From Marinospirillum insulare DSM 21763 (GTDB lineage: Bacteria > Pseudomonadota > Gammaproteobacteria > Pseudomonadales > Halomonadaceae), in the NCBI RefSeq assembly GCF_000686905.1, contig NZ_JMLW01000020.1, positions 1-59,002 of the forward strand: DNA of 59,002 nt, given 5' to 3'. A model generated the notes under the pieces. The model was not told the origin of the DNA, did not search any database, and saw nothing but the letters and a program-made list of their open reading frames with translations. Both the position numbers and the translations under genes were made by a program. The number at the start of each line of letters is the position of its first letter. The first letter of the stretch is position 1. Below, piece by piece: positions 24,818-33,921 of the stretch.

Positions 24818-25585
24818 ATGAACATTAAACAGCAAACTTTTTTAATTACCGGTGGAGCATCGGGTTTGGGTGCTACCACAGCAGAATACCTAGTTGAACG
24901 TGGTGCCCAGGTAGTTTTAGCCGATTTGAATGCCGAAGCTGGCGCAGCAATGGTAGCTAAACTAGGTGCAGATAAAGCAGCTTTTAGTCGTTGCGATGTA
25001 ACCTCTGCCGAAGAAGTGCAGGCAGCAGTTGATTTGGCCGTTAGTAAATTTGGCGGTTTGTCGGGTGTGGTTAACTGTGCGGGCATAGTGGTGGTGCAAA
25101 AACTGCTAGACCGTGATTTAAACCCTGCCGATTTAGATGCCTTTGCTAAGGGTGTCAATATTAACCTAGTGGGTAGCTTTAACGTAGCACGTTTAGCTGC
25201 ATCTGCTATGGCTAAACTACCTGCCCAAGAAGATGGTGAGCGTGGTGTAATTATTAACACGGCTTCTATTGCTGCCTTTGATGGTCAGGTAGGTCAGGCC
25301 AGTTATGCCTCTTCAAAAGGCGGTGTGGTGAGTTTAGCCTTGCCTTTGGCACGTGAGTTAGCACGTCATGGAATTCGAGTGATGACAATTGCTCCAGGCA
25401 TTTGTGGTACACCCATGATGGATGGTATTCCAGACGAAGCACGTCAGCAATTAGAAGCTGGCGTGCCTTTCCCTAAACGCCTAGGTAAACCAGAAGAGTT
25501 TGCTTCTTTGGTTGCGCACATTATTGAAAATACCTACTTGAATGGTGAAGTAATCCGAATGGATGGTGCTATTCGTATGGTTTAA
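24818..25585 (+). CDS. SDR-family 3-hydroxyacyl-CoA dehydrogenase (HSD17B10-like)
   Basis: Probably oxidises a 3-hydroxyacyl-CoA, such as 3-hydroxy-2-methylbutyryl-CoA, with NAD. The cofactor motif is TGGASGLG near the N-terminus with ADLN after the second strand. The catalytic Ser is in INTASIAAFDG, and YASSK gives the Tyr and Lys. The PGICGTPMMDGIPDE segment is typical of type 2 hydroxyacyl-CoA dehydrogenases. Length is 255 residues. It lies between acyl-CoA synthetase and acyl-CoA dehydrogenase genes on the same strand, which supports the acyl-CoA role. Confidence 0.88.
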   Translation: MNIKQQTFLITGGASGLGATTAEYLVERGAQVVLADLNAEAGAAMVAKLGADKAAFSRCDVTSAEEVQAAVDLAVSKFGGLSGVVNCAGIVVVQKLLDRDLNPADLDAFAKGVNINLVGSFNVARLAASAMAKLPAQEDGERGVIINTASIAAFDGQVGQASYASSKGGVVSLALPLARELARHGIRVMTIAPGICGTPMMDGIPDEARQQLEAGVPFPKRLGKPEEFASLVAHIIENTYLNGEVIRMDGAIRMV

Positions 25586-25635
25586 GGTGCTTATCAAAAA
25601 ACCAGTTTAAAAATAAATGATCACAGGTAAATACT

Positions 25636-26787
25636 ATGAATTTTGAGCTGACTGAAGAACAGGCAATGATTCAAGATGCTGCCAAGCAGTTTGCTGAAGG
25701 CGTGTTGGCACCCAAGGCTGCAGAGTTGGATGCAACCTCTAACCCAGAGATAATGAAAAGCCACCTAGCGCAATTAGCAGAACAAGGCTTTATGGGGGTT
25801 AATATTGCTGGTGAATACGGCGGTACTGAAGCAGGCACAATTGCTTTTTCTTTAGCTATTACTGAACTGGCGCGTGCTTGTGCTTCAACCGCTGTGGCTG
25901 TTTCTGTTAGCAATATGGTGGCTGAGCTCATTCAAGCCATAGGTAGTGAAGCACAAAAAAGCCATTATTTACCTAAGCTGTGTTCGGGTGAGTTTGCGGC
26001 CGGTAGCTTTTGCTTAACCGAAACAGAAGCTGGCTCTGATCCAGCTGCCATGAAAACCCGCGCTGTAAAAGAAGCTGATGCTTGGGTATTAAATGGCAGT
26101 AAAGTATGGATTTCTACTGCTGCTTTAGCGGGCGTTTATGTGGTTTGGGCTGTCACCAACCCAGACGCACCCAAGGGTAAGGGTATTTCTTGCTTCTTAG
26201 TCGATGGCGATAATCCAGGTGTTACTGTTGCCAAACCTGAAAATAAAATGGGTCAAAAGGGCTCGGGTACACATGAAGTGGTTTTTGAAGATTGCCGCAT
26301 TCCTTTAGACGCAATTATTGGTGAAGAAAACCAAGGTTTTAAAATTGCTGTAACTGAATTATGCGGTGGGCGTATTGGCATTGCTTCACTTGCTCTAGGT
26401 GTTGCCAGTGCAGCCTTAGATTATGCGCGTGACTATGTGCAGGAACGTAAACAGTTTGGTAAGCCGCTGGCAGAATTCCAAGGTTTGCAGTGGATGTTAG
26501 TCGATAACTATACCGAAATGGAAGCTGCTCGTTTGCTTATTATGCAAGCAGCCTCACTTAAAGATGCTGGCAAACCCTTTGCGGTACAGGCATCTATGGC
26601 TAAGCTAATGGCGACCGAAAAAGGTAATAAGGCCTGCTACGATGCCTTGCAGCTTTTAGGTGCTAATGGTTATATGCAAGACTTCCCCTTAGAACGTTAT
26701 GCAAGGGATATTCGTGTCACCAGCATTTATGAAGGCACTAGTGAAATTCAGAAAGTGATTATTGCTAGAAGCTTGTTTAGCAATTAA
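25636..26787 (+). CDS. Short/branched-chain acyl-CoA dehydrogenase
   Basis: An FAD enzyme that introduces the 2,3-double bond in acyl-CoAs and passes electrons to ETF. The family segments CLTETEAGSDPAAMKT and YEGTSEIQKVIIARSL are present; the flavin-stacking and substrate regions look intact. Length is 383 residues, the usual size of the short- and branched-chain group, unlike the 600-residue paralogues further on. It is the last gene of the row; 100 bp further comF converges on it. A hydratase gene is not in the cluster and would be needed from elsewhere. Confidence 0.9.
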   Translation: MNFELTEEQAMIQDAAKQFAEGVLAPKAAELDATSNPEIMKSHLAQLAEQGFMGVNIAGEYGGTEAGTIAFSLAITELARACASTAVAVSVSNMVAELIQAIGSEAQKSHYLPKLCSGEFAAGSFCLTETEAGSDPAAMKTRAVKEADAWVLNGSKVWISTAALAGVYVVWAVTNPDAPKGKGISCFLVDGDNPGVTVAKPENKMGQKGSGTHEVVFEDCRIPLDAIIGEENQGFKIAVTELCGGRIGIASLALGVASAALDYARDYVQERKQFGKPLAEFQGLQWMLVDNYTEMEAARLLIMQAASLKDAGKPFAVQASMAKLMATEKGNKACYDALQLLGANGYMQDFPLERYARDIRVTSIYEGTSEIQKVIIARSLFSN

Positions 26788-26888
26788 AAGCTGGCTTTTG
26801 ATTCAGAAGCGTAAGCGTTGCCACCCAATGCAGACTGGTCTATTTGGTGGTAACTCTTATAAATACTTAAGGACGAGTAAACAGTATT

Positions 26889-27656
26889 TTATATGGATTC
26901 GTGTTTAAAAGCAGCGGGTGTTTTGGCCGTTGCTAGCAGATCAACGCTTATGGCGCCTTGCCGTTTTAGCTCATCGGCTGCCCAGTGAGCACTCGCTCCT
27001 GTTGTAATAACATCATCAAGTAATAAAACCTTCTTTCCTGCAATATCAGCTGATGCTTTAAATGCACCCCTAGGATTTAACCAACGAGCTTTTCGCCCTA
27101 AGTCTTGTTGGCTAGGAATGTCTTTAATTCTTTTTAGACCTCGCTTATAAAATGTTAGGCCGCTAAGTAAGGCTAAGCGTTTGGCTAACCAAGTGGGTGC
27201 ATGGTAACCCCTTTGCTTAATGCGTGCTTTTTGACCGGGTATAACCACCAGGCAGTCGTAGTTTTTACTCTTGTTGCTTAAAGTATCCCTAAGCAAATCT
27301 AGCAACAGGTAACCTGCTGCTAGGTTCTGGGTGTATTTAAACTCCCAAATAAGTTGGCTAAAGGGAGGTAAATACAGCCAACTTGCTAGAGCCTGATTAA
27401 GTGCGACGGGTGCTTTATAACAGGCATTACAAATAAGCGGTTCTACTTGGGTAATTAAGGGTTCGGCACAAAACTGACAACAAATTAGGTTACTAGGTAA
27501 CTGGCTCTTGCAGCAATGGCATAAGTCTCGCTCACCGATCAGTGGCTCTAGGCAAATTAGGCAAATGCCAGGTAACAACAGGCGGCTACGCCTATGCCAA
27601 TAAAACAGCTTCCCCTGCATCTTGTTAACCTTGTTTTTAATTGAGGTTGACCTCAT
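26889..27656 (-). CDS. comF: ComF-family amidophosphoribosyltransferase-like protein
   Basis: A 255-residue protein related to competence protein ComF/GntX. The N-terminal part has Cys pairs that look zinc-binding (CLICLEPL, CHCC, CQFC, CNAC). The C-terminal domain has the PRPP-binding motif VLLLDDVITTGAS. ComF acts in DNA uptake and replication-linked processes; its exact role is unclear. The first ATG, at 27656, has AGGAG seven bases upstream. It is divergent from bioB with a 62-bp gap, an arrangement common in gammaproteobacteria. Confidence 0.88.
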   Translation of the reverse strand: MRSTSIKNKVNKMQGKLFYWHRRSRLLLPGICLICLEPLIGERDLCHCCKSQLPSNLICCQFCAEPLITQVEPLICNACYKAPVALNQALASWLYLPPFSQLIWEFKYTQNLAAGYLLLDLLRDTLSNKSKNYDCLVVIPGQKARIKQRGYHAPTWLAKRLALLSGLTFYKRGLKRIKDIPSQQDLGRKARWLNPRGAFKASADIAGKKVLLLDDVITTGASAHWAADELKRQGAISVDLLATAKTPAAFKHESI

Positions 27657-27676
27657 TGGTCTGCTCCTGCATTATT

Positions 27677-27708
27677 GCGTTAACTTATTTGATTTTGATG
27701 GTTTACAG
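27677..27708. promoter_or_regulatory. Candidate BirA operator before bioB
   Basis: GGTTTACAG at 27700-27708 matches 8 of 9 bases of the right half of the BirA consensus (GGTTTACAA). A weak left half, GCGTTAACT at 27677-27685, is 14 bp away, within the normal 14-16 bp. It lies in the comF-bioB divergent gap. Repression by biotin is inferred. Confidence 0.4.
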
Positions 27709-27718
27709 GATTTAAGTA

Positions 27719-28783
27719 ATGACTGAACAACGTTTTAACTGGACAAGCACTGAAATTGCAGCATTATTTGACCTACCTTTTAATGACTTATTGTTTCGCG
27801 CTCATACGGTGCATAGGCAGAACTTTGATGCTAACGATGTTCAGGTATCTACTTTACTGTCTATTAAAACGGGTAGCTGCCCAGAAGACTGTAAGTATTG
27901 CCCTCAGTCAGCGCATTACAACACAGGCTTATCGAAAGAGAAGTTGTTAGAGATCAACAAGGTATTAGAACAAGCCAAAGAAGCTAAAAAAGCCGGTGCT
28001 AGCCGTTTTTGTATGGGTGCTGCTTGGCGCTCACCCACGGAGCGGGACATGCCTGCAGTATTAGATATGGTGCGTGAGGTTAAGGCATTAGGGCTAGAGA
28101 CTTGTATGACCCTAGGTATGTTAAAAACAGACCAAGCTGAAGCTTTAGCAAGTGCTGGTTTGGATTATTACAATCACAATTTAGATACTTCGGCTGAATT
28201 TTATGGCGAAATTATTACCACGCGTACCTATGACGATCGGCTTACAACTTTAGATAAGGTTCGCCAAGCAGGCATGAAAATTTGTACGGGTGGCATTTTA
28301 GGTATGGGTGAGCAGGTAAGCGACAGAGTAGGTTTGCTACAGCAATTAGCTTCTTTACAACCCCACCCTGAAAGTGTGCCGTTAAATATGTTGGTTAAAG
28401 TACCAGGTACACCCATGGAGGATTTAGAAGAGCTAGACCCCTTGGAGTTTATACGTGTGATAGCTGTGGCACGTATTTTAATGCCTACCTCCCGTGTGCG
28501 TTTATCGGCAGGGCGTGAAAAGTTAAGCAGTAGTGAACAGGCTATGGCTTTTTTTGCGGGTGCTAACTCTATTTTTTATGGCGACAAGTTGTTGACTACT
28601 GGTAATCCCGAAGCGCAGCAAGACCAAGCCTTGTTCCGTAAGCTGGGTATTAATGCACAACAACAAAGTGTACCGGTTAGTGAAGAAGTGCATGAAGCAG
28701 CTTTATTAGATACCCTAGCAGAAACGACTAGCCTTTATAAAAATGCGGCAAGCAGTGTTAAGCCTTGCGGGTTGGTGGTTTAG
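27719..28783 (+). CDS. bioB: Biotin synthase
   Basis: A radical-SAM enzyme that inserts sulfur into dethiobiotin to make biotin. The 4Fe-4S motif is CPEDCKYC with Cys54, Cys58 and Cys61. The conserved YYNHNLDT and the RLSAGRE segment near the C-terminus, which carries the Arg ligand of the 2Fe-2S cluster, are present. Length, 354 residues, is normal. AGGA lies nine bases before the ATG. The usual bioFHCD genes do not follow; a tRNA gene does. The other steps must therefore be encoded elsewhere. Confidence 0.96.
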   Translation: MTEQRFNWTSTEIAALFDLPFNDLLFRAHTVHRQNFDANDVQVSTLLSIKTGSCPEDCKYCPQSAHYNTGLSKEKLLEINKVLEQAKEAKKAGASRFCMGAAWRSPTERDMPAVLDMVREVKALGLETCMTLGMLKTDQAEALASAGLDYYNHNLDTSAEFYGEIITTRTYDDRLTTLDKVRQAGMKICTGGILGMGEQVSDRVGLLQQLASLQPHPESVPLNMLVKVPGTPMEDLEELDPLEFIRVIAVARILMPTSRVRLSAGREKLSSSEQAMAFFAGANSIFYGDKLLTTGNPEAQQDQALFRKLGINAQQQSVPVSEEVHEAALLDTLAETTSLYKNAASSVKPCGLVV

Positions 28784-28822
28784 GGTAGTTGAAGCTGGTT
28801 TTTAACTTTCTTAAAAAAAGAG

Positions 28823-28850
28823 TTGACGAAACAAAACTTTGCTGTAGAAT
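28823..28850 (+). promoter_or_regulatory. tRNA-Leu promoter
   Basis: TTGACG at 28823-28828 and TAGAAT at 28845-28850 with a 16-bp spacer form a strong-looking sigma-70 promoter. The transcript would start about 60 bp before the tRNA. The leader holds a small hairpin, AGAGAC with GTCTCT (28873-28890). Confidence 0.7.
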
Positions 28851-28917
28851 ACGCTTCATTCCAATCAAGGACAGAGACAAATAAGTCTCTAACCTTCTGA
28901 TAAGAATAAAGTTTTAA

Positions 28918-29002
<85 letters not shown>

Positions 29003-29057
29003 AGTTAATATGCTAAGGTGTTATTTTTGTTAGTATTTAACTTGAGAGATTAAAAGT

Positions 29058-29080
29058 TTACCCCCAGTTATACCCCCCCC
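29058..29080. repeat. Paired TTACCCCC/ATACCCCC motif downstream of tRNA-Leu
   Basis: The sequence reads TTTACCCCCAGTTATACCCCCCCC. Paired GGGGGTA-type repeats in this layout are commonly seen near att sites and upstream of P4-type integrase genes that use tRNA targets. No integrase or repeated tRNA end is visible here. It may be a scar of a lost element, or chance. Confidence 0.35.
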
Positions 29081-29086
29081 TATTTT

Positions 29087-29117
29087 AAACCCAGTCTTTT
29101 ATAAGTCTGGGTTTTTT
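29087..29117 (+). terminator. Terminator after tRNA-Leu
   Basis: AAACCCAG pairs with CTGGGTTT, extended by CTT/AAG after one mismatch, and is followed by six T. It lies about 85 bases after the tRNA. Confidence 0.8.
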
Positions 29118-29163
29118 GCGTTTTCCGCACTTAAACTTTAAGTTTTTTACCTTTCTTTTAGCA

Positions 29164-29191
29164 ATAAAAAACCCCTGCCGAAACAGGGGTT
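29164..29191 (-). terminator. Terminator after the first 600-residue acyl-CoA dehydrogenase
   Basis: On the minus strand ACCCCTG-TTTCGG-CAGGGGT is a perfect stem followed by TTTTT, 28 bases after the stop at 29219. Confidence 0.88.
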
Positions 29192-29218
29192 GGTGTTTAC
29201 TTCAAAAGCTAGGTTTAC

Positions 29219-31018
29219 TTAGTTAACGTAAAAAGCTTCTTCTTCTAAATCCATGAGTACGTCTGCACCGGCTAGCACTTGCTGCTCTAGGGCGAGGGTG
29301 CGAGGTAGGATACGCTTGAGGAAGTGGTTACCTACTTTAATTTTGGCAGAGTAAAATCCTGAAGTGTCAGTTTCTACTTTACGTTGAGCAACACTCACCA
29401 TACGTGCCCACATATAGCCATAAGTGACTAGGCCAAACAGGTTGAGGTAATCAACGGAAGCTGCACCAATTTCTGCTGGATTCTTTTCAGCTGCAGCAAT
29501 TACGCTGGCAGTTAAAGATTCTAAACGCTTAAGTTCAGTTTCTAGCTTGCTGATCCATTCTTGCATATTGGGCTGATCGGCACAGCTTGCTAAGAACTCA
29601 CGTACTTCTTGTGTGAAGACGTTTACAAACTCACCACGGTTAGAGAAAACTTTACGGCCCATTAGGTCTAACGCTTGAATACCGTTAGTACCTTCGTAAA
29701 TTTGTGCGATACGCGCATCACGAACATACTGCTCAGCACCCCATTCAGTACAGTAGCCATTACCACCATAAATTTGCTGAGCTTCAACTGTGGCATCAAA
29801 CCCACGGTCGGTGATAAAAGCTTTAGCAATAGGAGTCATGAGCGCCATCATATTGTCGCCATGCTTACGGATGGTTTCGTCTTCATGGAACTTGCTTAGG
29901 TCTAATTGCATACCAACATAAGAAGCAAAAGCACGGCTAGCTTCGTTGAATGCACGAACGTTCAGCGCCATACGGCGAACATCAGGGTGAACCAAAATTG
30001 GGTCAGCAGCTTTATCTGTATGGCGATCTTCTTTATTAGGCGCACGAGACTGGAGGCGCTCTTTAGAAAAGTCCATGGCGCTTTGGTAAGCGACTTCGCC
30101 AAGGCCTAAACCTTGAATACCTATGGATAGACGCTCGTAGTTCATCATGGTGAACATTGCCATTAGGCCACGGTTAGCCTCGCCAATCATGATGCCTTCG
30201 GCACCATCAAAGTTTAGTACGCAGGTAGCTGAGCCTTTAATACCCATTTTATGTTCAATAGAGCCAACATTTACGTTGTTAAACTCGCCTAGGCTGTTGT
30301 CGGCATTCACTTTAAATTTAGGTACCAAAAATAGTGAAATACCGCGTGAGCCTGCTGGCGCATCGGGTAGTTTTGCTAGTACTAGGTGAATAATGTTTTC
30401 GGCTAGGTCGTGGTCACCACCAGTGATCCAAAGTTTGCTACCTGTAATGGTATAAGTACCATCGTCTTTAGGTTCTGCTTTGGTGCTAATTAGGCCTAAG
30501 TCTGTACCTGCTTGGGTTTCAGTTAAGCACATGGTGCCTATCCACTGACCTGCGTATAGAGGGGGTAAAAACTGCTGCTTAATTTCATCACTGGCGTGGG
30601 CATCTAAAAGAATGGTTGCACCCGTGTTAAGTGATGGATAAAGGGTAAAGCCAGCATTAGCAGCGTAGAGCATTTCTTCAAATAATACGGTTAGCATTTT
30701 AGGCATGCCCATACCGTCATATTCTGGGTTACCGCCTAAACCTAACCAGCCACCTTCTGCCAGTGTATTCCATGCTTCTTTAAAGCCGGTTGGGGTGGTT
30801 ACTTTGCCATCTTCGAACTTAACACCTTCCGCATCGCCACTTAGGTTAATGGGAAAAAGTTCGTTTTCTGCAATTTTTGCGCCGCCTTCTAAAATGGCGT
30901 TTACTGTGTCTAGGTCTATTCCTTCAGTTGCAGGCATAGAAGACCAAACTTTTTCTGCTTCAAAAACTTCGTTTAATACAAACTGCATATCACGAAGTGG
31001 AGCCTTGTACATTGCCAT
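29219..31018 (-). CDS. Long-form acyl-CoA dehydrogenase (600-residue FadE/DmdC type)
   Basis: An FAD-dependent acyl-CoA dehydrogenase of the extended family that has an extra N-terminal segment (about 1-75) and a C-terminal domain after the catalytic core. The core has CLTETQAGTDLGLISTKA, and YEGTNGIQALDLMGRKV, where the Glu is the expected catalytic base. The length of 599 residues and the N-terminal MYKAPLRDMQFVLNE are hallmarks. Members act on fatty acyl-CoAs or on methylmercaptopropionyl-CoA (DmdC); substrate cannot be told here. It follows a close paralogue at 31241, with its own terminator on each side, so the two may be expressed separately. Confidence 0.9.
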   Translation of the reverse strand: MAMYKAPLRDMQFVLNEVFEAEKVWSSMPATEGIDLDTVNAILEGGAKIAENELFPINLSGDAEGVKFEDGKVTTPTGFKEAWNTLAEGGWLGLGGNPEYDGMGMPKMLTVLFEEMLYAANAGFTLYPSLNTGATILLDAHASDEIKQQFLPPLYAGQWIGTMCLTETQAGTDLGLISTKAEPKDDGTYTITGSKLWITGGDHDLAENIIHLVLAKLPDAPAGSRGISLFLVPKFKVNADNSLGEFNNVNVGSIEHKMGIKGSATCVLNFDGAEGIMIGEANRGLMAMFTMMNYERLSIGIQGLGLGEVAYQSAMDFSKERLQSRAPNKEDRHTDKAADPILVHPDVRRMALNVRAFNEASRAFASYVGMQLDLSKFHEDETIRKHGDNMMALMTPIAKAFITDRGFDATVEAQQIYGGNGYCTEWGAEQYVRDARIAQIYEGTNGIQALDLMGRKVFSNRGEFVNVFTQEVREFLASCADQPNMQEWISKLETELKRLESLTASVIAAAEKNPAEIGAASVDYLNLFGLVTYGYMWARMVSVAQRKVETDTSGFYSAKIKVGNHFLKRILPRTLALEQQVLAGADVLMDLEEEAFYVN

Positions 31019-31186
31019 ATTTTTAATACCTCAGTCCTAGTTTACAAAATTCTTGTGGTGCCGCTAGCTTACCTTAATTGCTGCATTGCACAAGGTTGCA
31101 TAACGACTGGTTAGTTTTGATTTACCTCTAGCTAGATTAGCAGGTTAAAAATTCTAGGTTAAGGTTTTTTATAAAGGATTAATGAT

Positions 31187-31214
31187 TAAAAAAAGGGGTG
31201 ACCTAAGTCACCCC
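31187..31214 (-). terminator. Terminator after the second 600-residue acyl-CoA dehydrogenase
   Basis: On the minus strand GGGGTGAC-TTAG-GTCACCCC is a perfect 8-bp stem followed by eight T, 27 bases after the stop at 31241. Confidence 0.9.
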
Positions 31215-31240
31215 AAAGACCCTTCCCTTAGAGAAAATGA

Positions 31241-33046
31241 TTAAACTTCAAACGCTAAACCAAAAGCTGCTTCATCCATAGCTAGCAGAGTGTCTGCACC
31301 AGATAGCATGGTAGCTGCATGAGTTTTGGTGCGGGGTAGCAAGCGCTGGAAGTAGAAGCGTGCAGTATCTAACTTAGCTTGATAGAAAGCTTGTTCACTA
31401 GTGCCTTCGGCCAGTTTTTTCTGAGCAATTTCTGCCATTTGTGCCCAGAGGTAAGCCAGAGTGACATAGCCTGAATACATTAGGTAATCGACTGAAGCGG
31501 CACCGACTTCTTCACGGTTTTTCATGGCTGCCATACCTATTTTCATGGTGAGGTCGCCCCATTCTTTATTTAGCTCGCTAAGTGGACTAATAAATTCATG
31601 CATGCTTTCTTGCTGGCTGGCCGCTTGGCAGTATTTATGAATTTGCTTAGTGAATTTGCGTAGGTGTTCGCCTTGGTTCATTAAGATTTTACGACCTAAT
31701 AAATCCAGTGCTTGAATACCTGTGGTGCCTTCATAAAGTAGGGTAATACGTGAATCTCGTACAAACTGCTCCATCCCCCATTCTTGAATAAAACCATGCC
31801 CACCAAATACCTGTACACCTTCGTTGGTCGATTCAAAACCAACTTCAGTGAGGAAGGCTTTAACGATGGGGGTTAACAAGCCAAGGATATCATCAGCATC
31901 TTGCTTGCTATCTTCTGCACCCTTCTCAACTTTATCGACTAGTTGAGCGGTATAAAGAATAAGCGCACGACCACCTTCACTAAAGGCTTTTTGGGTGAGT
32001 AGCATACGACGCACATCTGGATGCACAATAATTGGGTCTGCGGCTTTTTCAGGTGCTTTAGTACCCGATAGTGCACGCATTTGTAAACGATCACGCGCAT
32101 AAGCTAGCGCATTTTGGTAAGAAACTTCGATTAAGCCCTGACCTTGAATACCCACACCAATACGAGCGGCGTTCATCATGGTGAACATGGCAGCTAGGCC
32201 TTTGTTGGGCTGGCCAACTAGGTAACCTGTAGCATCATCAAAATTCATGACACAAGTAGAGTTACCGTGAATACCCATTTTGTGTTCTAAGGAACCACAA
32301 ACGACACCGTTACGCTCACCAGCTTCACCTGAAGCATCGGGTAAAAATTTAGGTACTACAAAGAGTGAGATGCCTTTGCTGCCTTCAGGCGCATCGGGCA
32401 GTTTAGCCAAAACCAGGTGAACAATGTTTTCACTGATTTCATGATCGCCTGCTGAAATGAAGATTTTAGTACCGGTAACTTTATAGCCATTGTTATCGTC
32501 TGGAACAGCGCGTGTTTTAATCAAACCTAAGTCAGTACCACAATGCGGTTCGGTTAAGCACATGGTGCCTGTCCAAGTACCTTCAATTAACTTAGTTAAG
32601 TAGGTTTGTTTTAACTCTTCGGTGCCATGATGCTCTAGTGCACTCATCGCACCGTGTGACAAACCTGGATACATACCCCAAGACAGGTTGGCTGAACAAA
32701 TCATTTCGTTTAAAACCATACCTAATGAATGAGGTAAGCCTTGACCGCCGTATTCAGTGTTTTGGCTAATGGAAGGCCAGCCACCTTCAACGTATTGTTG
32801 GTAAGCTTCTTTAAAACCTTCTGGAATAGTAACCACACCATCATTGAGTGTGCAGCCTTGTTGATCACCCGTTTGGTTGAGCGGCGTGAGTACATTTTCT
32901 GCAAACTTGGCACCTTCTTCTAAAATAGCATCGGTGACTTCTACAGCATCTTCGCCATTAGGCAGGCTGTTATAGTGGCCTGGGAAATCTAATAGCTCGT
33001 TCATTACAAAACGTATATCGCGTAGGGGGGCTTTATAAGTTGGCAT
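31241..33046 (-). CDS. Long-form acyl-CoA dehydrogenase, tandem paralogue
   Basis: A 601-residue paralogue of the preceding gene in the same orientation. The N-terminal YKAPLRDIRFVMNELL, the core CLTEPHCGTDLGLIKT and the catalytic-Glu region YEGTTGIQALDLLGRK correspond segment by segment. Differences in the substrate-facing stretches suggest different chain preference. The upstream region holds a perfect PsrA-type palindrome at 33117-33134, so control by fatty acids is likely. It is separated from its copy by a terminator. Confidence 0.9.
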   Translation of the reverse strand: MPTYKAPLRDIRFVMNELLDFPGHYNSLPNGEDAVEVTDAILEEGAKFAENVLTPLNQTGDQQGCTLNDGVVTIPEGFKEAYQQYVEGGWPSISQNTEYGGQGLPHSLGMVLNEMICSANLSWGMYPGLSHGAMSALEHHGTEELKQTYLTKLIEGTWTGTMCLTEPHCGTDLGLIKTRAVPDDNNGYKVTGTKIFISAGDHEISENIVHLVLAKLPDAPEGSKGISLFVVPKFLPDASGEAGERNGVVCGSLEHKMGIHGNSTCVMNFDDATGYLVGQPNKGLAAMFTMMNAARIGVGIQGQGLIEVSYQNALAYARDRLQMRALSGTKAPEKAADPIIVHPDVRRMLLTQKAFSEGGRALILYTAQLVDKVEKGAEDSKQDADDILGLLTPIVKAFLTEVGFESTNEGVQVFGGHGFIQEWGMEQFVRDSRITLLYEGTTGIQALDLLGRKILMNQGEHLRKFTKQIHKYCQAASQQESMHEFISPLSELNKEWGDLTMKIGMAAMKNREEVGAASVDYLMYSGYVTLAYLWAQMAEIAQKKLAEGTSEQAFYQAKLDTARFYFQRLLPRTKTHAATMLSGADTLLAMDEAAFGLAFEV

Positions 33047-33116
33047 AGTGACCTCTTGCTCTTGGGCTCATTGTTGTTAGTTGCTTCCATTTTGGTGCCC
33101 TAAACTCTGCACCTTG

Positions 33117-33134
33117 TTCAAACGTATGTTTGAA
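33117..33134. promoter_or_regulatory. PsrA-like operator palindrome
   Basis: TTCAAAC-GTAT-GTTTGAA is a perfect 7-bp inverted repeat. It contains CAAAC-N4-GTTTG, the published consensus form (G/C)AAAC-N2-4-GTTT(G/C) of the fatty-acid-responsive TetR regulator PsrA of Pseudomonas. It lies about 70 bp before the acyl-CoA dehydrogenase start at 33046. No psrA gene is in the window. Confidence 0.65.
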
Positions 33135-33186
33135 ACTTAAGCTAAGTTTAATTAGCTGTCAAGCTTTGCTAACTATTTAAGTGAGT

Positions 33187-33732
33187 TTAAGCGACTAGAC
33201 TAACTTCTGTGCCTTTTATGTAGGGTAGGCGGTTGGTTGCAGCTAAGTCTAAGGTGTCGAGAATGGCTTGGGCGGCAGTGGTAGGCTGTTTGCCTTCAAG
33301 CAGCGGGTGACGCATAGCAACAGCTACCGCTTGTGGGCGGCGTAAACCAAAACTAAAAGTCATGGGTAAAGAAGGGCGTTTACGACCATAGCGAATCTCG
33401 TCAGGTTTGGGGTCTAGCATGGGTGCTGATGTTGTGCCTGAACTCGATTTCAATTCAACTGTATAGTCTGGGTAGCGGCTGTTGGCTTCTGTAGAAAAAG
33501 TGCTTTCGGGTAATTCCTGTAAAGGTTTTTCTTCTAGCGGTTTTGGCTCTTTCTCTTGCTTAGGGGTTTTATCATCTATTTTTTCTGGCGTAGAGGAAGC
33601 TGTCAGCTGCTTGGTTGGGCTTTCATTAGCAGCAGTTTTCATCGATGACGTTGGCATTAGTTCACTAGTAGCAGCTTTTTTCTGCCGGTTTAGGGGTGTT
33701 CCACTAGTGTTGTCGATCGTAGGTACCAGCAT
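33187..33732 (-). CDS. Unknown low-complexity protein
   Basis: A 181-residue protein with no family I recognise. Residues about 1-75 are rich in Ser, Thr, Pro, Glu and Lys and look disordered. The C-terminal half is more ordered, with YGRKRPSLPMTFSFGLRRPQ and a helix-like stretch TTAAQAILDTLDLAATNRLPYI. There is no signal peptide, anchor or Cys. It has an ATG and a weak upstream GGA. It lies between a fatty-acid gene and the mltC-like gene with no clear link to either. Confidence 0.5.
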   Translation of the reverse strand: MLVPTIDNTSGTPLNRQKKAATSELMPTSSMKTAANESPTKQLTASSTPEKIDDKTPKQEKEPKPLEEKPLQELPESTFSTEANSRYPDYTVELKSSSGTTSAPMLDPKPDEIRYGRKRPSLPMTFSFGLRRPQAVAVAMRHPLLEGKQPTTAAQAILDTLDLAATNRLPYIKGTEVSLVA

Positions 33733-33921
33733 AATGAAGTCCAGTAGTTTTCTGGAAAAAAGCAGGCTAACTAATAACCTGCTGGCTAATTATTAAACAG
33801 TATAGGCAAAAGCTTAACTTGCTACAACTTAGACTTTTATAATATAAGTCTAGCCTGCAATATTATTGGCTTTGCTTTATAATTATTGAATATTTTTTAT
33901 TGCTTGTTAACAGGGATACAG

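Noticed and set aside
26817-26854. Terminator between the acyl-CoA dehydrogenase and comF (GTTGCCACC with GGTGGTAAC)
   Set aside because: A 9-bp stem with one mismatch, a 20-base loop and no T run; too weak to list.
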